Shown here in pieces: positions 36,501 through 45,529 of a stretch of 64,000 nt of DNA. Numbering within the stretch: the stretch's first letter is position 1; the number at the start of each line of letters is the position of its first letter. This stretch comes from Quercus robur (Eukaryota > Streptophyta > Magnoliopsida > Fagales > Fagaceae): positions 27,560,782-27,624,781 of the forward strand of contig NC_065535.1 in assembly GCF_932294415.1 (NCBI RefSeq), in the 5' to 3' direction. Position numbers and translations under genes: made by a program. The notes under the pieces were generated by a model, which searched no databases, had not been told where the DNA came from, and worked only from the letters and a program-made list of their open reading frames with translations.

Positions 36501-39500
36501 GTGCTATTCAATAAAGTAAGCCTACCCCCTTTTGATAAATATAACCGCTTCCAACCTGAAAGCTTTTTCTCCATCCTTTCTAAAATAGAGTTCCAAATCG
36601 AAGCATCCTTGTAATGAGCCCCAAGAGGCATTCCCAAGTAAGACAAGGGCAAACAACCAACCTTACAACATAAAACATGAGCCAAAGCATCCAAGTTCCC
36701 AAGAGATACTCTATGCTTAACACATACTGTATTTCTTAGTCCGACACCATAAATACATTCATAAGGCTGTATAGCAGTTAATCAATGAGAGAGATACTCT
36801 ATGCTTGTTTCTGGTTTTGTTTACAAAGTTCCCAATCATGATTCTCAATGTGTGTTCTGAACTCTAAAGCAGTGTTGGTAAAAGTGCATTTAAGAGCAAA
36901 GTGCGAAGTGCCAAGGCTCTAATGCTTTTTGCCTCTAAAGCGAGGTACATTCAAAGAAGCATGCATTACTACAAAGAAAAGTATTTCTTTTTTTTTTTTT
37001 TTGATAAGTAAAACCAGTATGAGAAAAGTATTTCTTATATATAATAAAATAAGGACATAAGAGTAAATTTAGACAAACCTCATTTTCTATCCTCCCATTT
37101 TTCTTCTCAACCAAATAAATAAGTTTTCCATCCCTCCACTTTTCCACCCCCAACCAAACACAAATGAGGGAAACTAAAATCTCTTCTATCCTCCCACTTT
37201 TCCATCCCCCAACCAAATGGACCCGAAAAGTTAGTAGACGCGGGTGAGGCAAAATCATTAAAGATGAAAGCAAACGAATATTATAAGACATATCACATAT
37301 CAAAGTCAAGAAAGTGGTCGAGTAGCAAAAAGGTGGAAGACGAAAATTCTATGTTTTCTATACATATGAAAATACCCACCAACAACAGCAAAGCCTTGTC
37401 CCAAAACCATGGGGTCATCTATGGATCCTGAACAAGTTAATTAGAATTGTTCACTTGTATTCTTCTCTACCATTCTATCCTATCCAAAATCATATTCTTT
37501 GTCATCCCCTTAATTAACATGTCTTTTCTACTACTTTTTCTAGTATTGTTTTAGGTCTTCTCTACCTCTTTTTGTTCGCTCAACTTGAATCAAATCAATC
37601 CTCCCACTAGTGCATTAACCACTCTCCTTTGCACATTACCAAACCATTTCAAATGACTCTCCTTCATCAATGCGGCCATGGAAGATTAAATTGCTATTGC
37701 TTTGCAAATTGACCCATTCAAGAATCATATTATTTTATGGGGTCCATGTGAAATTCAATCGAAGCAAAATTTGTATGGTTTTAAAGGCCTAGGTATGAGT
37801 CTTTTAGGGTTAAACAATTTTTTATTTGGGTTTTTATTTTATTAGTTAAGGTCAATATTGTAGTCAGAGACAAATTTGCAATTCAACCATTCCTACAAAT
37901 CAAATGCATTTTGGTAGTTTAATTGAGTCTAGAATTTTCTAGGAGATCACAAGAGTTTATTTTCTTCGAGTTCAAGTTAGTTTTTTATTATATTTTTAGT
38001 TTACTACTGATACAAGAGTAAAAATACTACTAATACAAGAGAGTCATTATATATACATATTTGCGCTTTATACATTAAAAAAGAAATGGAGTTGATTAAT
38101 AAATTAATGAGTGTTTTGAGCATTGAGGCATGTTGGACTTGTGTGTTCTTTTCTCCCTTTCTCTTCTCTGTTTTCTTCTACTCTTTCTTGTGATACTGTT
38201 CACACTTCCTCTGAACACTATAAAAACCTCTTTCCTTCTTGCTTACAACCTCAAACCAAGCCTTTCTTTTACCCATCAAAACTTTAAAACCCCACTTACT
38301 TTCTTCTACCAAATAGCCATCAAATAACTTATCAAGTTACCTGTTAATTCCAAACACAACCCCATAATCCTTTCTTCAACAATTCTAAACCCTAGATCCA
38401 CGAATTCTTCTAACTCTAAACCCACTACAACCACACATAAACAAATTCATTAACTTTTCCTATGTCGATATCCTATCTTTCCCTGGATATCCACTAATCA
38501 TTTTAACATTATCATTTCAAATCTGCTCATTTTATGAACATGTCTCTTAATAAACTAGCATCCAGTGATGTTTAGTCTTTTATGAACATGGCTAGTCTTT
38601 TTTCCTCTGCCTTATGTTTTTTTGCATGAGGTAGTTTTTTTAATATACATCTTTATTACTTATCAAAAAAAAAAAAACATTCTTGCAAAAATTTCTATTT
38701 GACTTAAGAAATATCCAGTACCAAAAACACCCCTGATCTTCTAATTTGAAATCAGAAACCCTAGAAATTTGAGAAATGCCCAAATTGATCCTTTTGGATG
38801 GTTGTCCCTCATTGTTTGATGTGGTGCATTTGGCGGGAGAGAAACAACCGGTGTTTTGAAGATTCTGAAAGGAATGTAGCTGGTTTAAAACTTTTCTTCT
38901 TTAAAACTCTATCGGACTAGATGTCTATCATAGGAAGTCATTCTATTTCTTCGGTCTATGATTTGATGGGTGCATGTAATTTATGTATTCGATTATGTTG
39001 GTCCCTGGCTGTATACTTCCTGTATACTCAGGTGACTCATTATTAAGTTATTAAATAAAATTTCCTTTACTTATCAAAAAAAAAAAAAAGTTATTATTCT
39101 CTGTGACCATCAAGCCACAGTTACAGAGATGTTTCATCTTTGTGAGTTCTTTAGATTCTACAGCATTCCTCCATGTTTCCAACTTGTGTTGACTCCACGT
39201 CTAGTTTCATCCACTAAACTATATTGTCTGCTACAGACAACAGCAACTTAAAAATGGCTAGATATTGGCTTTAAGTAGTACTGTCTAGAATTCTGTGTTT
39301 CTTACTTCATGGAAAAGTGTTAAGTCTCTTAAGAATTGCTTTGTTGAATAAGGAGATAGCGTGCTTAGGGCCTAAGGCAATTGGGTTGCCAAGGTTGTTG
39401 CGGTTGATGTGGCTGTTTTTTCACCCTCATGCTTCCTTTTGAATCTATGAGGTATTCAAAGAGTTCTTCTAGATGTTTGTAACTAGTGTTGGTTTTCAAA

Positions 39501-42500
39501 AAAATTTAATTTACCTACACATACACAAAAAGGAGAAAGTGTTGTGTGTGTGTGGGGGGGGGGGGGGGGGGGGGTGGGGGGTGAATTTAACCTGTAGATA
39601 TCTCTTCTAAAAGCATTTCTCTGACTTGTAAGGAAGGTGAAGTAGACAGCGCTGCAGTCAAGCAACTAACAGCAGCAGCCTGTTAAAGGAGGTAGAAATA
39701 TGATGAGAGGTCAGTAAAACAGGGAAGTGAGAGTTACAAATATTTCAATATAACACATGAGGAAACTAACCAGAAGGCCAGTCTGATCACTTTTGAATGA
39801 AAACCCTTCATTGATCCTAGTCTGAAGAGATGTAATAACTGTTGGCAACAACTCTCCAGGCATTCTTGAATATCTGAAGAATTATCATGAATACAAACAA
39901 CAATACTGTAAGTAGGAACATTTTCTCACAACGATGAAAACATTCAAAGTATGCTCATTCACCATTCAAAAAAGACCCATAATATCATATGTTTAGTTCG
40001 TTATTAGGCTCATTTATCATATAATTAATCAACTAGGTCTAGGTAGAAAATCCTAATCCTTAGCTAAAAACAAAGCTACATTATTAATGGTTCAGAGTCT
40101 TCAGATTCATTACCAACTGCCATAGATCAGAAGTTTGGCATTGCATAAGTTGAGAAAAATTTTTGCAGGTTGATATCCATTTAACCATCATATCAGAAAG
40201 CAAGCTTTACTATATCATAACATCATATATTCTATCATTGTATAAGATATTTAAATACTATAGGTGTGTACACAGACATATGGATAATTTAAGGCCAGAG
40301 TAGATGAATCTGACTTATAGACATAAACCCATGATCAACAAGGTTATCCCAGTCTAACAAGAAGGTGACAATTTGAACCACGTATGGCATGTTTTGGAAC
40401 TGAATTCTGACAGGTACAAGTGACAAATGTTTTGCATGTATGAGGTTTTGCAAATTAGTTAAGCACAATAGGGACAACATGAAAAACAGTAACAAATAGT
40501 ACAGCATTATGAGATCACTAAGAAGAAGATCCATACGGTGTGGATGATACTAAAAGCATGAGAATCTTGAATAAGGACGCCAGCAATCTACTATGAGTTT
40601 CGCGCTGGATTAAGTACAGAATCCCTACACAAAATGGATTTGTAAAAAATGTAAAATGCAAGCATGTAAACAGTATATAAATAACCTCATGCATTGAAAA
40701 AAAGCACCAAAATGAAGGCACAATTTGCACCAGCCTAAATGAGAAGTGCAACAATGTATTTAAATACCTGCATGTAGTTGCATTAGTATCTGTCCGAGGG
40801 AACTTGAAAGTGCCATAAAAGATCCATATTTGGAAGATTCTTTGTATTCTGCTACCTGCAGAAAAATGGTAGAAGGCCCATCCAACATGACTGCCAGAGC
40901 TGAGGCTGAAGCAATCCGAGCCTAGGCAGCACAGAACAACTTAATGTGTTAGCCAGGGAAACCAATAAGGAAAATCATAATATGATAGATAAAAGATGTA
41001 TCAAAACTGCAACAAACAAGAAAGAGGAAATATATGCATCATATCTCACAGATTACAAATAAACTTATTTAATACTGGACGCTTAGATTTTAATTAAATA
41101 ACCAAAAAACAGAAGTGATTACATATAAACAAAAGAACCAATACCTTTAAATAAGGATCATATAGCAAACATGTCATTAAAGTCGCTTCAAACTTCCTGT
41201 ATATAAGCAAGTCACAATGAAGTGAAAGGTTAACAAATTTGGGGATGGGACAATCGAAATAATTTAACAAGAAAGGAACAAAGAACAATGAAAGTTTCAC
41301 CTAAGTTGCAGTACATCACTGGTCGGCAAAAGCAGAGTCCATTGGGTTGTAAATGATTTGGAATCAACTTGACAGAGATCCTTCCCGCCAACAGTAAAAG
41401 TTGTCATTGTCAATAATAGCCAAAATGGTTTTCACCAAAGGTAGTGATAAAAAATCTACAGAGAGGGCTAAGCTAACATGCACAGCATAACTCTCTTTTG
41501 TGATAGGTAGTAATTAACTAAAAGTACCAAAGGCAACAAATACACACATGGGACATCTCAAAATCAAGCATCATATACAAATAAACCAAAAAGTGCTAAA
41601 CTGATAAAGAGAACTGACACATGCTGTTTACAATCAGGGGTCTTAGGAAGGTTGACCTGAATAGGTCCTCATTTTAGGCATTATCTCAAAAAGACTACAT
41701 ATTTATAGCAAAATCTAGCATCTGAGAAAATAACCCACACTTGCCACCCCAAGTGCAATGATCACCTAAGTGACCTTCACAAGTTCATATTAACACGTGC
41801 GGTCCCAAGTACAATCCCTTGCTCCCTCCAAGAGGGGGGAGGTTTGGAGGTGGGTTCAACCAGAAGAATAAGGGGAGGATTCCATTGATTTTTGTAGGCT
41901 ACTACTGCCATTTGATTTAATGACGGAAAAAAAAAAAAAAAAGGACACCTTGAATGACTCAAGCATCATGAGGAGAATTAAGAATTTGTGAACTGACCTG
42001 AATACAAATGATGGCAGCTACTCTAACCTTAGAGTGCCAAACAGTCTCACTTTCTTTAACTGATCCATCACTGTCACTGTAATCTGAATCTGATGATGTG
42101 AAATCAACTGTAGAAGATTCATGATCTGAAGAACTTTGAGAATTTTGAGATTTCTTCTGCCTCATATATGAAGTGTCCTTTTTGCGCAAGTGTGGAGGCC
42201 GATATGGACTATGCTCTACTTTTTTAGGTTCATCAAAGCTTGACTTACTCATTATACGGAGCTCCTTCTCCTGGTTACCAGGAGCTGGATATGTAATTTG
42301 TGTTCTACTTTCAAGGCCATAAGTAAAGAACATTCGTAGTGCCGCTACAAAACCTGTCACCTGGAAAATATATCACAAAGGAAGAGATTGTAAAAACAAA
42401 AACTGCAGGAACAAATTCATCACATGACCTAAAGTCCCAAAACACAGATGTTACTTACATGGTCAGAAAGGGAACCTTTAGGATCCTTGAGTACCAAATG

Positions 42501-43961
42501 CAGACAATGCAAGAGAGATGCATAAAACCTGCAGGGCAGAAGTACCACCCACCCATCCATGAGGACAATAAGAACTTTTAAAAAAAATGCATAGATTAGA
42601 GCAATTAACATTAGGGAGCTTTTTCGGTTAGTCTTTCTTGGGATTCAGTTATGAGGAGGAGGTATACCTGGACATAACAGTGTCTCCCACGAGCAAGCTC
42701 TTAGATGCCAGGAAATCCATCACTTTCCTAAAAACCTATTCAAAATAGACAGTCCTTAGAATCTATATGCGTAGATATTACCAAAGAAAGAAAAAGCTAA
42801 TATGATCACTGCCCACCTCAATAATCAATTTCCAAATATCAACTGGAATGGATGATCCATCGCTTGAGACAGTATCACCAAGCATAGCGAAAGCAAGAGT
42901 CTGGACTTCCCACAAACTGCTGTATCTGGGCATTTTCTTTCCTTTGTCAGCAGCACGTCTTTGGTTTTTGATAGAATTAGACGAGCAAAGTAATTCCGTA
43001 TGAGAGCGCGAAATGACACTGAGAAGGAATTTCACCAGCTGGGTATCTTCAGATGGTGAACATTTTCTATGATATAGACTAGTAAGACGTCTGAGGCACG
43101 AAAAGTTGAAGTTAGAACATAATTGTTAGAAGTTGGAATACATATTCTCTGGAGTATGGACTGGTATGAAGTATGAACAGCAAAAATCAATGAACAGAAG
43201 TCATAAATTGATAATGATGCGATGCCAAACTTGTTGTATAATGGTAGAAAAGTAGCATTTCATAATGCATATGCATAAAAAAAGGAAATTGGGGAGAGAT
43301 AAAAAAAGGGAGAGTAAACAAACTTAATGGTGTGGAGGCATTCGATGATGGAAGCAACTGAAGCAGCATTAGTGTGAATGAGATATTGGAGCATCTTTGT
43401 AAAGGAGTCAAGTATGAGAGTCCAAGAAGATGGATTAAGGTCAAAGGAAACACGAAGACAGACATCATGAATCTGTGAAAAAATATATAATATATTCAGT
43501 GAAAGAAGAACGAGGAACAGAGAATGAGAATTAAATAATAATAATAAAAAGAAGACAAGAAAATCATAGGTACGTACCAAGTGTGAAGTAAGAGTAAAGG
43601 TATCAGTGATATCATCGGGTGGGGCGTGAGCATTCACCAATTCCAGCAGAAACAAGAGGTCGGAGGTAACCTAATCAAATCATCATTATATTCAAATTCA
43701 TAGATGTGATTTTTGAGCAAATTTAGAAAACAATAACAGAGAGAGAGAGAGAGAGAGAACCTCGTGAGGAGGAAGTTGGGGAGCGGCGGAGATGAAAGAT
43801 TGAGAATGGGAGAAGATGAGATGATGAAGGAGTTGGTGAATGGAGGAGGAGGAGGCGCCTCCTCTGGCGTGAGGACTATGACTTGTTAGGGTTTCGTCTC
43901 TGAGCGTCAGAAACGCCGTCCTCCATGACCTAACTGCCGTTGTTGATGAAGAAGATGCCAT
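22658..43961 (-). CDS. HEATR6-like: HEAT repeat-containing protein 6-like (DUF4042/ARM-type), 27 exons
   Basis: A 1191-residue alpha-helical repeat protein. Its molecular role is not established for plants. Exons (high to low): 43761-43961, 43578-43670, 43324-43472, 42817-43090, 42668-42735, 42459-42528, 41998-42360, 41301-41380, 41145-41196, 40768-40921, 40537-40624, 39771-39873, 39592-39679, 34928-35025, 34015-34197, 33134-33379, 30487-30582, 30293-30387, 30117-30180, 29924-30011, 29738-29811, 28896-29156, 28697-28770, 26726-26832, 26334-26452, 24889-24966, 22658-22867. Every junction has GT-AG ends, all phases agree, and the total is 3576 nt with one terminal TAA. Exon 7 holds a Ser/Asp-rich linker and SPYRPPHLRKK. 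Exons 7-10 resemble the DUF4042 region (KVRVAAIICIQ, LLPTSDVLQLRKFEATL). Later exons give ARM/HEAT helices (VRAASVTCFAGITSS, VRSAACRAIGVI, ITASWALANICD, KSNAVRALGNLSR). Human HEATR6 is of similar length. The start is the first ATG followed by the conserved Ser-rich N-terminus. Exon edges were found by eye, so single edges could be off. Confidence 0.88.
23505..24420 (-). mobile_element. L1-type LINE fragment in intron 26
   Basis: In the same orientation as the host gene. Translated leftward it shows the zf-RVT end of ORF2 with frame breaks: FPWCVKAPRGSLFLFGLQ, MCRCSGEILDHLLIHFG, AYDLWSQVFMSLGF. The 3' end near 23505 has the ATTTATTTGATAAGTTGGAT-type tail. A ~41-bp duplication (CCACTACA..CACCCAACTAAGG, near 23955-24033) lies inside it. 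It is 5'-truncated and dead. Confidence 0.75.
25005..25024. repeat. (GA)n microsatellite in intron 25-26 area
   Basis: About ten GA units just upstream (minus sense) of exon 26, whose acceptor lies at 24967-24968. Nothing else is associated with it. Confidence 0.8.
25199..25561. mobile_element. Probable MITE with TGTTTGGGA-type ends, intron 25
   Basis: The left end ATCCCATGTTTGGGAGTTTT is the imperfect inverse of the right end ATAAACTCCCAAACATAGTG. The interior is AT-rich and non-coding. Such ends are common in plant Harbinger/Tourist-like and hAT-like MITEs; the superfamily is not certain. A C(22) run (25569-25590) abuts the right end. Confidence 0.55.
25569..25590. repeat. C22 homopolymer
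   Basis: An uninterrupted run of 22 C on the plus strand within intron 25. Runs this long are unstable, and the length may be a sequencing or assembly approximation. Confidence 0.85.
27328..28066. mobile_element. Tourist-like element with CpG-dense core, intron 23
   Basis: A 739-bp insertion with TAA on both sides (27325-27327 and 28067-28069). Terminal inverted repeats are GGCTGTGTTTGAATTGGGTG and the inverse of CAACCAAACACAGCC. Subterminal parts repeat TTTTCCGGAAAA palindromes on both sides. The centre has a (GA)n run (27507-27555) followed by about 280 bp (27590-27868) dominated by GATCGCG and CTCGC words. TAA duplications and GGC..GTTTG ends point to PIF/Harbinger Tourist MITEs. The ORFs here (Arg/Ser/Asp repeats) are composition artefacts. 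Confidence 0.8.
27590..27868. repeat. GATCGCG-rich CpG cluster with long inverted repeat
   Basis: Nearly every tetranucleotide contains CG, in contrast to the AT-rich introns around it. GATCGCGATC palindromes recur. A perfect inverted repeat of about 27 bp (27626-27652 against 27731-27757) can form a stem around a 78-nt loop. It lies inside the Tourist-like element described above. Confidence 0.85.
30610..30634. repeat. (TA)n microsatellite, intron 16
   Basis: About twelve AT units just upstream (minus sense) of exon 17. Confidence 0.85.
31171..31438. mobile_element. Tourist-like MITE, intron 16
   Basis: 268 bp with TAA at both edges (31168-31170 and 31439-31441). The left end is GGCTCCGTTTGGATTG and the right end CCCAAACACATAC. 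The interior has several AACAGTA words and an A(18) run. It carries no ORF. The ends and TAA duplication fit the PIF/Harbinger Tourist group. Confidence 0.75.
32278..32869. mobile_element. Candidate MITE bounded by AGAGCATTCA and TGAATGCTCT, intron 16
   Basis: Perfect 10-bp inverted ends about 590 bp apart. The interior includes an AT microsatellite (32420-32440) and an irregular TGGCC-rich stretch (32600-32705). The ends belong to the AGAGCATC family seen elsewhere in the window. Moderately sure, because the ends are short. Confidence 0.45.
34530..34645 (+). mobile_element. tRNA-derived SINE, intron 14
   Basis: About 115 bp with a pol III box B-like GGTTCAAGACC at 34605-34615. An A-box-like TAGCACAACTGAC lies near 34551, at a tRNA-like spacing. 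It ends in an A-rich tail after ACTTACCAATAAAAA. It is antisense to the host gene. Confidence 0.65.
35161..36782 (-). mobile_element. 5'-truncated L1 LINE in intron 13 with target duplication
   Basis: 1622 bp flanked by a perfect 13-bp duplication CAATGAGAGAGAT (35148-35160 and 36783-36795). The two long frames (36694-36077, then 35841-35254) encode the end of L1 ORF2: CLPLSYLGMPLG, LSKGGRLTLLNSTLSSLP, RNFLWG, then FPWQSIWCIKVPKRVSFFLW, the CCLCRCDEETVDHLLLHC zinc motif and WKERNAQTFED. RT catalytic parts are absent. It lies in the same strand sense as the host gene and ends in a short A tail. Its reading frames are long for an intronic remnant, suggesting a fairly young insertion. Confidence 0.9.
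36990..37021 (-). mobile_element. 32-bp LINE tail insertion with 15-bp target duplication
   Basis: The insert is only a T run plus GATAAGTAAAACCAGTATG, i.e. on the minus strand the ACTTATC-poly(A) terminus of an L1. It is flanked by perfect copies of AGAAAAGTATTTCTT (36975-36989 and 37022-37036). This is an extreme 5' truncation of a target-primed insertion. Confidence 0.8.
37395..37700 (-). mobile_element. RTE-clade LINE remnant, intron 13
   Basis: Minus-strand translation gives MKESHLKWFGNVQRR, then NALVGG, then SRKDMLIKGMT and LDRIEW. These are the signature ends of plant RTE-type LINE ORFs. Stops interrupt it, and no other part of the element is recognised. Confidence 0.65.
38800..39092 (+). 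mobile_element. L1-type LINE 3' fragment, intron 13
   Basis: Antisense to the host gene. Rightward translation with frame breaks gives the closing ORF2 motif (CIWRERNNRCFED-like near 38828-38865) and then ICFTNNRCF-type C-terminal text. The 3' UTR ends in TTTACTTATC and an A(13) run at about 39080-39092. A second ACTTATC-poly(A) terminus at 38661-38680 marks another truncated copy. Confidence 0.6.
39541..39582 (+). repeat. GT/G-run beside the exon 13 donor site
   Basis: A (GT)n stretch runs into G(21) and then GGGGGG. On the transcribed strand this is a C-rich tract starting only about 8 nt after the GT donor (39590-39591) of exon 13 of the HEATR6-like gene. Confidence 0.85.
41740..41942 (+). 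mobile_element. Candidate SINE with poly(A) tail, intron 7
   Basis: About 200 bp ending in A(18) at 41925-41942. GTGGGTTCAACCAG near 41850 resembles a pol III box B. The A box and target duplication are uncertain. Confidence 0.4.
43741..43759. repeat. (GA)n overlapping the exon 1 donor of the HEATR6-like gene
   Basis: On the minus strand the donor GT is followed immediately by TCTCTCTC.., so the microsatellite starts at the fourth base of intron 1. Confidence 0.85.
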
Positions 43962-44110
43962 CCGTTACCAGATCGATCAAACGATCCCTCTCTCAACCTC
44001 TACAACAACAAATCCATGGTTTTGGTGGTGACCATGCGTTGTTGTATCTCTAATCTATTTACTGCCATATGGATATGGTGCGGCCATGCGAGACACCCAC
44101 ACGTTCTGTT
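43962..44110 (-). promoter_or_regulatory. 5' leader/promoter-proximal region with a short upstream ORF
   Basis: On the minus strand an upstream ATG at 44033-44035 opens a 12-codon frame (11 residues, with a second in-frame Met) ending in TAG at 44000-44002. That stop is 38 nt before the main start codon. If this region is transcribed, it could reduce translation of the HEATR6-like protein. No convincing TATA box is visible. Confidence 0.4.
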
Positions 44111-44460
44111 GCAAACCCAAATCACCACTTGTCACTCCACTCTCTAGTAACTCCTCCAAAATTTCCAACATTCCTCTTTCTGTCACATAATCAAATTCAA
44201 ATCAATAAAAGCATTCATTCACATTTTCAAATTCATATCAACATTACAGTAAAAAAGTGTGCTATGTGCATGAGGCTAATATTTACTGTGAAAATGTTAT
44301 GAAAATATTTTGAAGGTAATATTTTTCTATTTTATGTCATGTCAAATTGTATCATCTAAAGGTTTTTTCTGTTTAGAATCTCATAATAATGCATATGCAT
44401 AAAAAGATCTCATAATTAATATCAATATCATATTTAGCAAAAAATTAATATCAATATATC

Positions 44461-44489
44461 ACAGTAGAGAAATGTATTTCTCTACTGTA
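44461..44489. repeat. Perfect short hairpin
   Basis: CAGTAGAGAAAT, a 2-nt GT spacer, then ATTTCTCTACTG: 12-bp arms with no mismatch. It lies in AT-rich intergenic DNA upstream of the HEATR6-like gene. Confidence 0.85.
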
Positions 44490-44494
44490 TACAC

Positions 44495-44582
44495 GACACT
44501 TAGGTAGCAAGTTATTACGGTTTTTTAATTTGAATCTAGACACTTAGATAGCAAGTTATTACGGTTTTTTAATTTGAATCCA
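44495..44582. repeat. 44-bp tandem duplication
   Basis: Two nearly identical copies of GACACTTAGRTAGCAAGTTA..TTTAATTTGAATC start at 44495 and 44539, with one visible substitution. They begin 6 bp after the hairpin. Confidence 0.85.
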
Positions 44583-44782
44583 ACATCAGTCAGAGTCCGT
44601 AACAACTTCTCACTTAAAATTTATTATGAAAGTATTGTAAAAATATTATGAATGTAACATTTCTTTATATCATGTCATATCAAATCTAATCACATACTTA
44701 ATCGTATCATTTCATTTTTTTTAGTCATTCGGTGCACTCTAACCTTTTTTTTTTAATAGTTACCGTATGTTGTTAATCATGT

Positions 44783-45513
44783 AGTTCTGAAGATTTTCTC
44801 TTATAGAACCCCCAAGTACTTGATTCTCAACCCAAAAAAAAATATGTACTTTATGCATAGAGAAGTGTCAATTAAGCTATAAGACTCGATCCACTTAAAA
44901 ATAATATTAAAAAAAAATGGGTTGAGAGAATCTATTCTAAATCCGAACATATATCTAAAACTCGTACTAAAAGTTGAGCTTAAAAATAGTAGTTGCACCA
45001 AGGTTTTTTTTTTTTTTTTTTAAGAAGCAGAAAGCAGTAATATTATTAAACAAGGGAGTTCTGAAGATTTGTTCTTATAGAACCCCAAGTACTTGATCCT
45101 CAACCAAAAAAAAAAAAAAATGATATGTTTACAACATTTTTACAATAAATCCTAAGTGGCAAGTTGTTACTAGTTGTTATTATTGGGGCAAAAAAGTAAT
45201 CTTAGCATTACTTTGAAATTTGAACCAATAACAACTAACCACCTGTGATTTGTTGTAAAAAATTTGTAGACATAGCATCTCTAAAAAAAAATATGTATTT
45301 TATGTATAGAGATGTGTCAATTAAGCTATAAGACTCGATTCACTTAAGAATAATATTAAAAAAAAAAAAAAAAGGATTGAGAGCATCTATTCTAAATTCG
45401 AATATATATCTGAAACTCATACTAAAAGTTGAGCTTAAAAATGGTGGTTGCACCAAGTTTTTTTTTTTTTTTTTTTTTGAGAAGCAGAAAGCTGTAATAT
45501 TATTAAACAAGGG
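44783..45513. repeat. Tandem duplication that includes the LINE 3' end
   Basis: Copy A is 44783-45056 and copy B is 45057-45513. Both run from AGTTCTGAAGATTT through GGTTGCACCAAG to a T run and then AAGCAGAAAGC(A/T)GTAATAT. The T run and AAGCAG segment are the 3' end of the L1 at 45458-51100, so copy A carries the last ~50 bp of a LINE. Copy B is longer because a MITE-like insert occupies about 45121-45281. Confidence 0.85.
45121..45281. mobile_element. MITE present in duplication copy B only
   Basis: Inverted ends GTTTACAACATTTTTACAA and TTGTAAAAAATTTGTAGAC. The internal arms GTTGTTATTATTGG and CCAATAACAACTAAC continue the inversion. Copy A lacks it, so it was either inserted after the duplication or lost from copy A. 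Confidence 0.65.
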
Positions 45514-45529
45514 ATGCCAAGTGGGCAAC

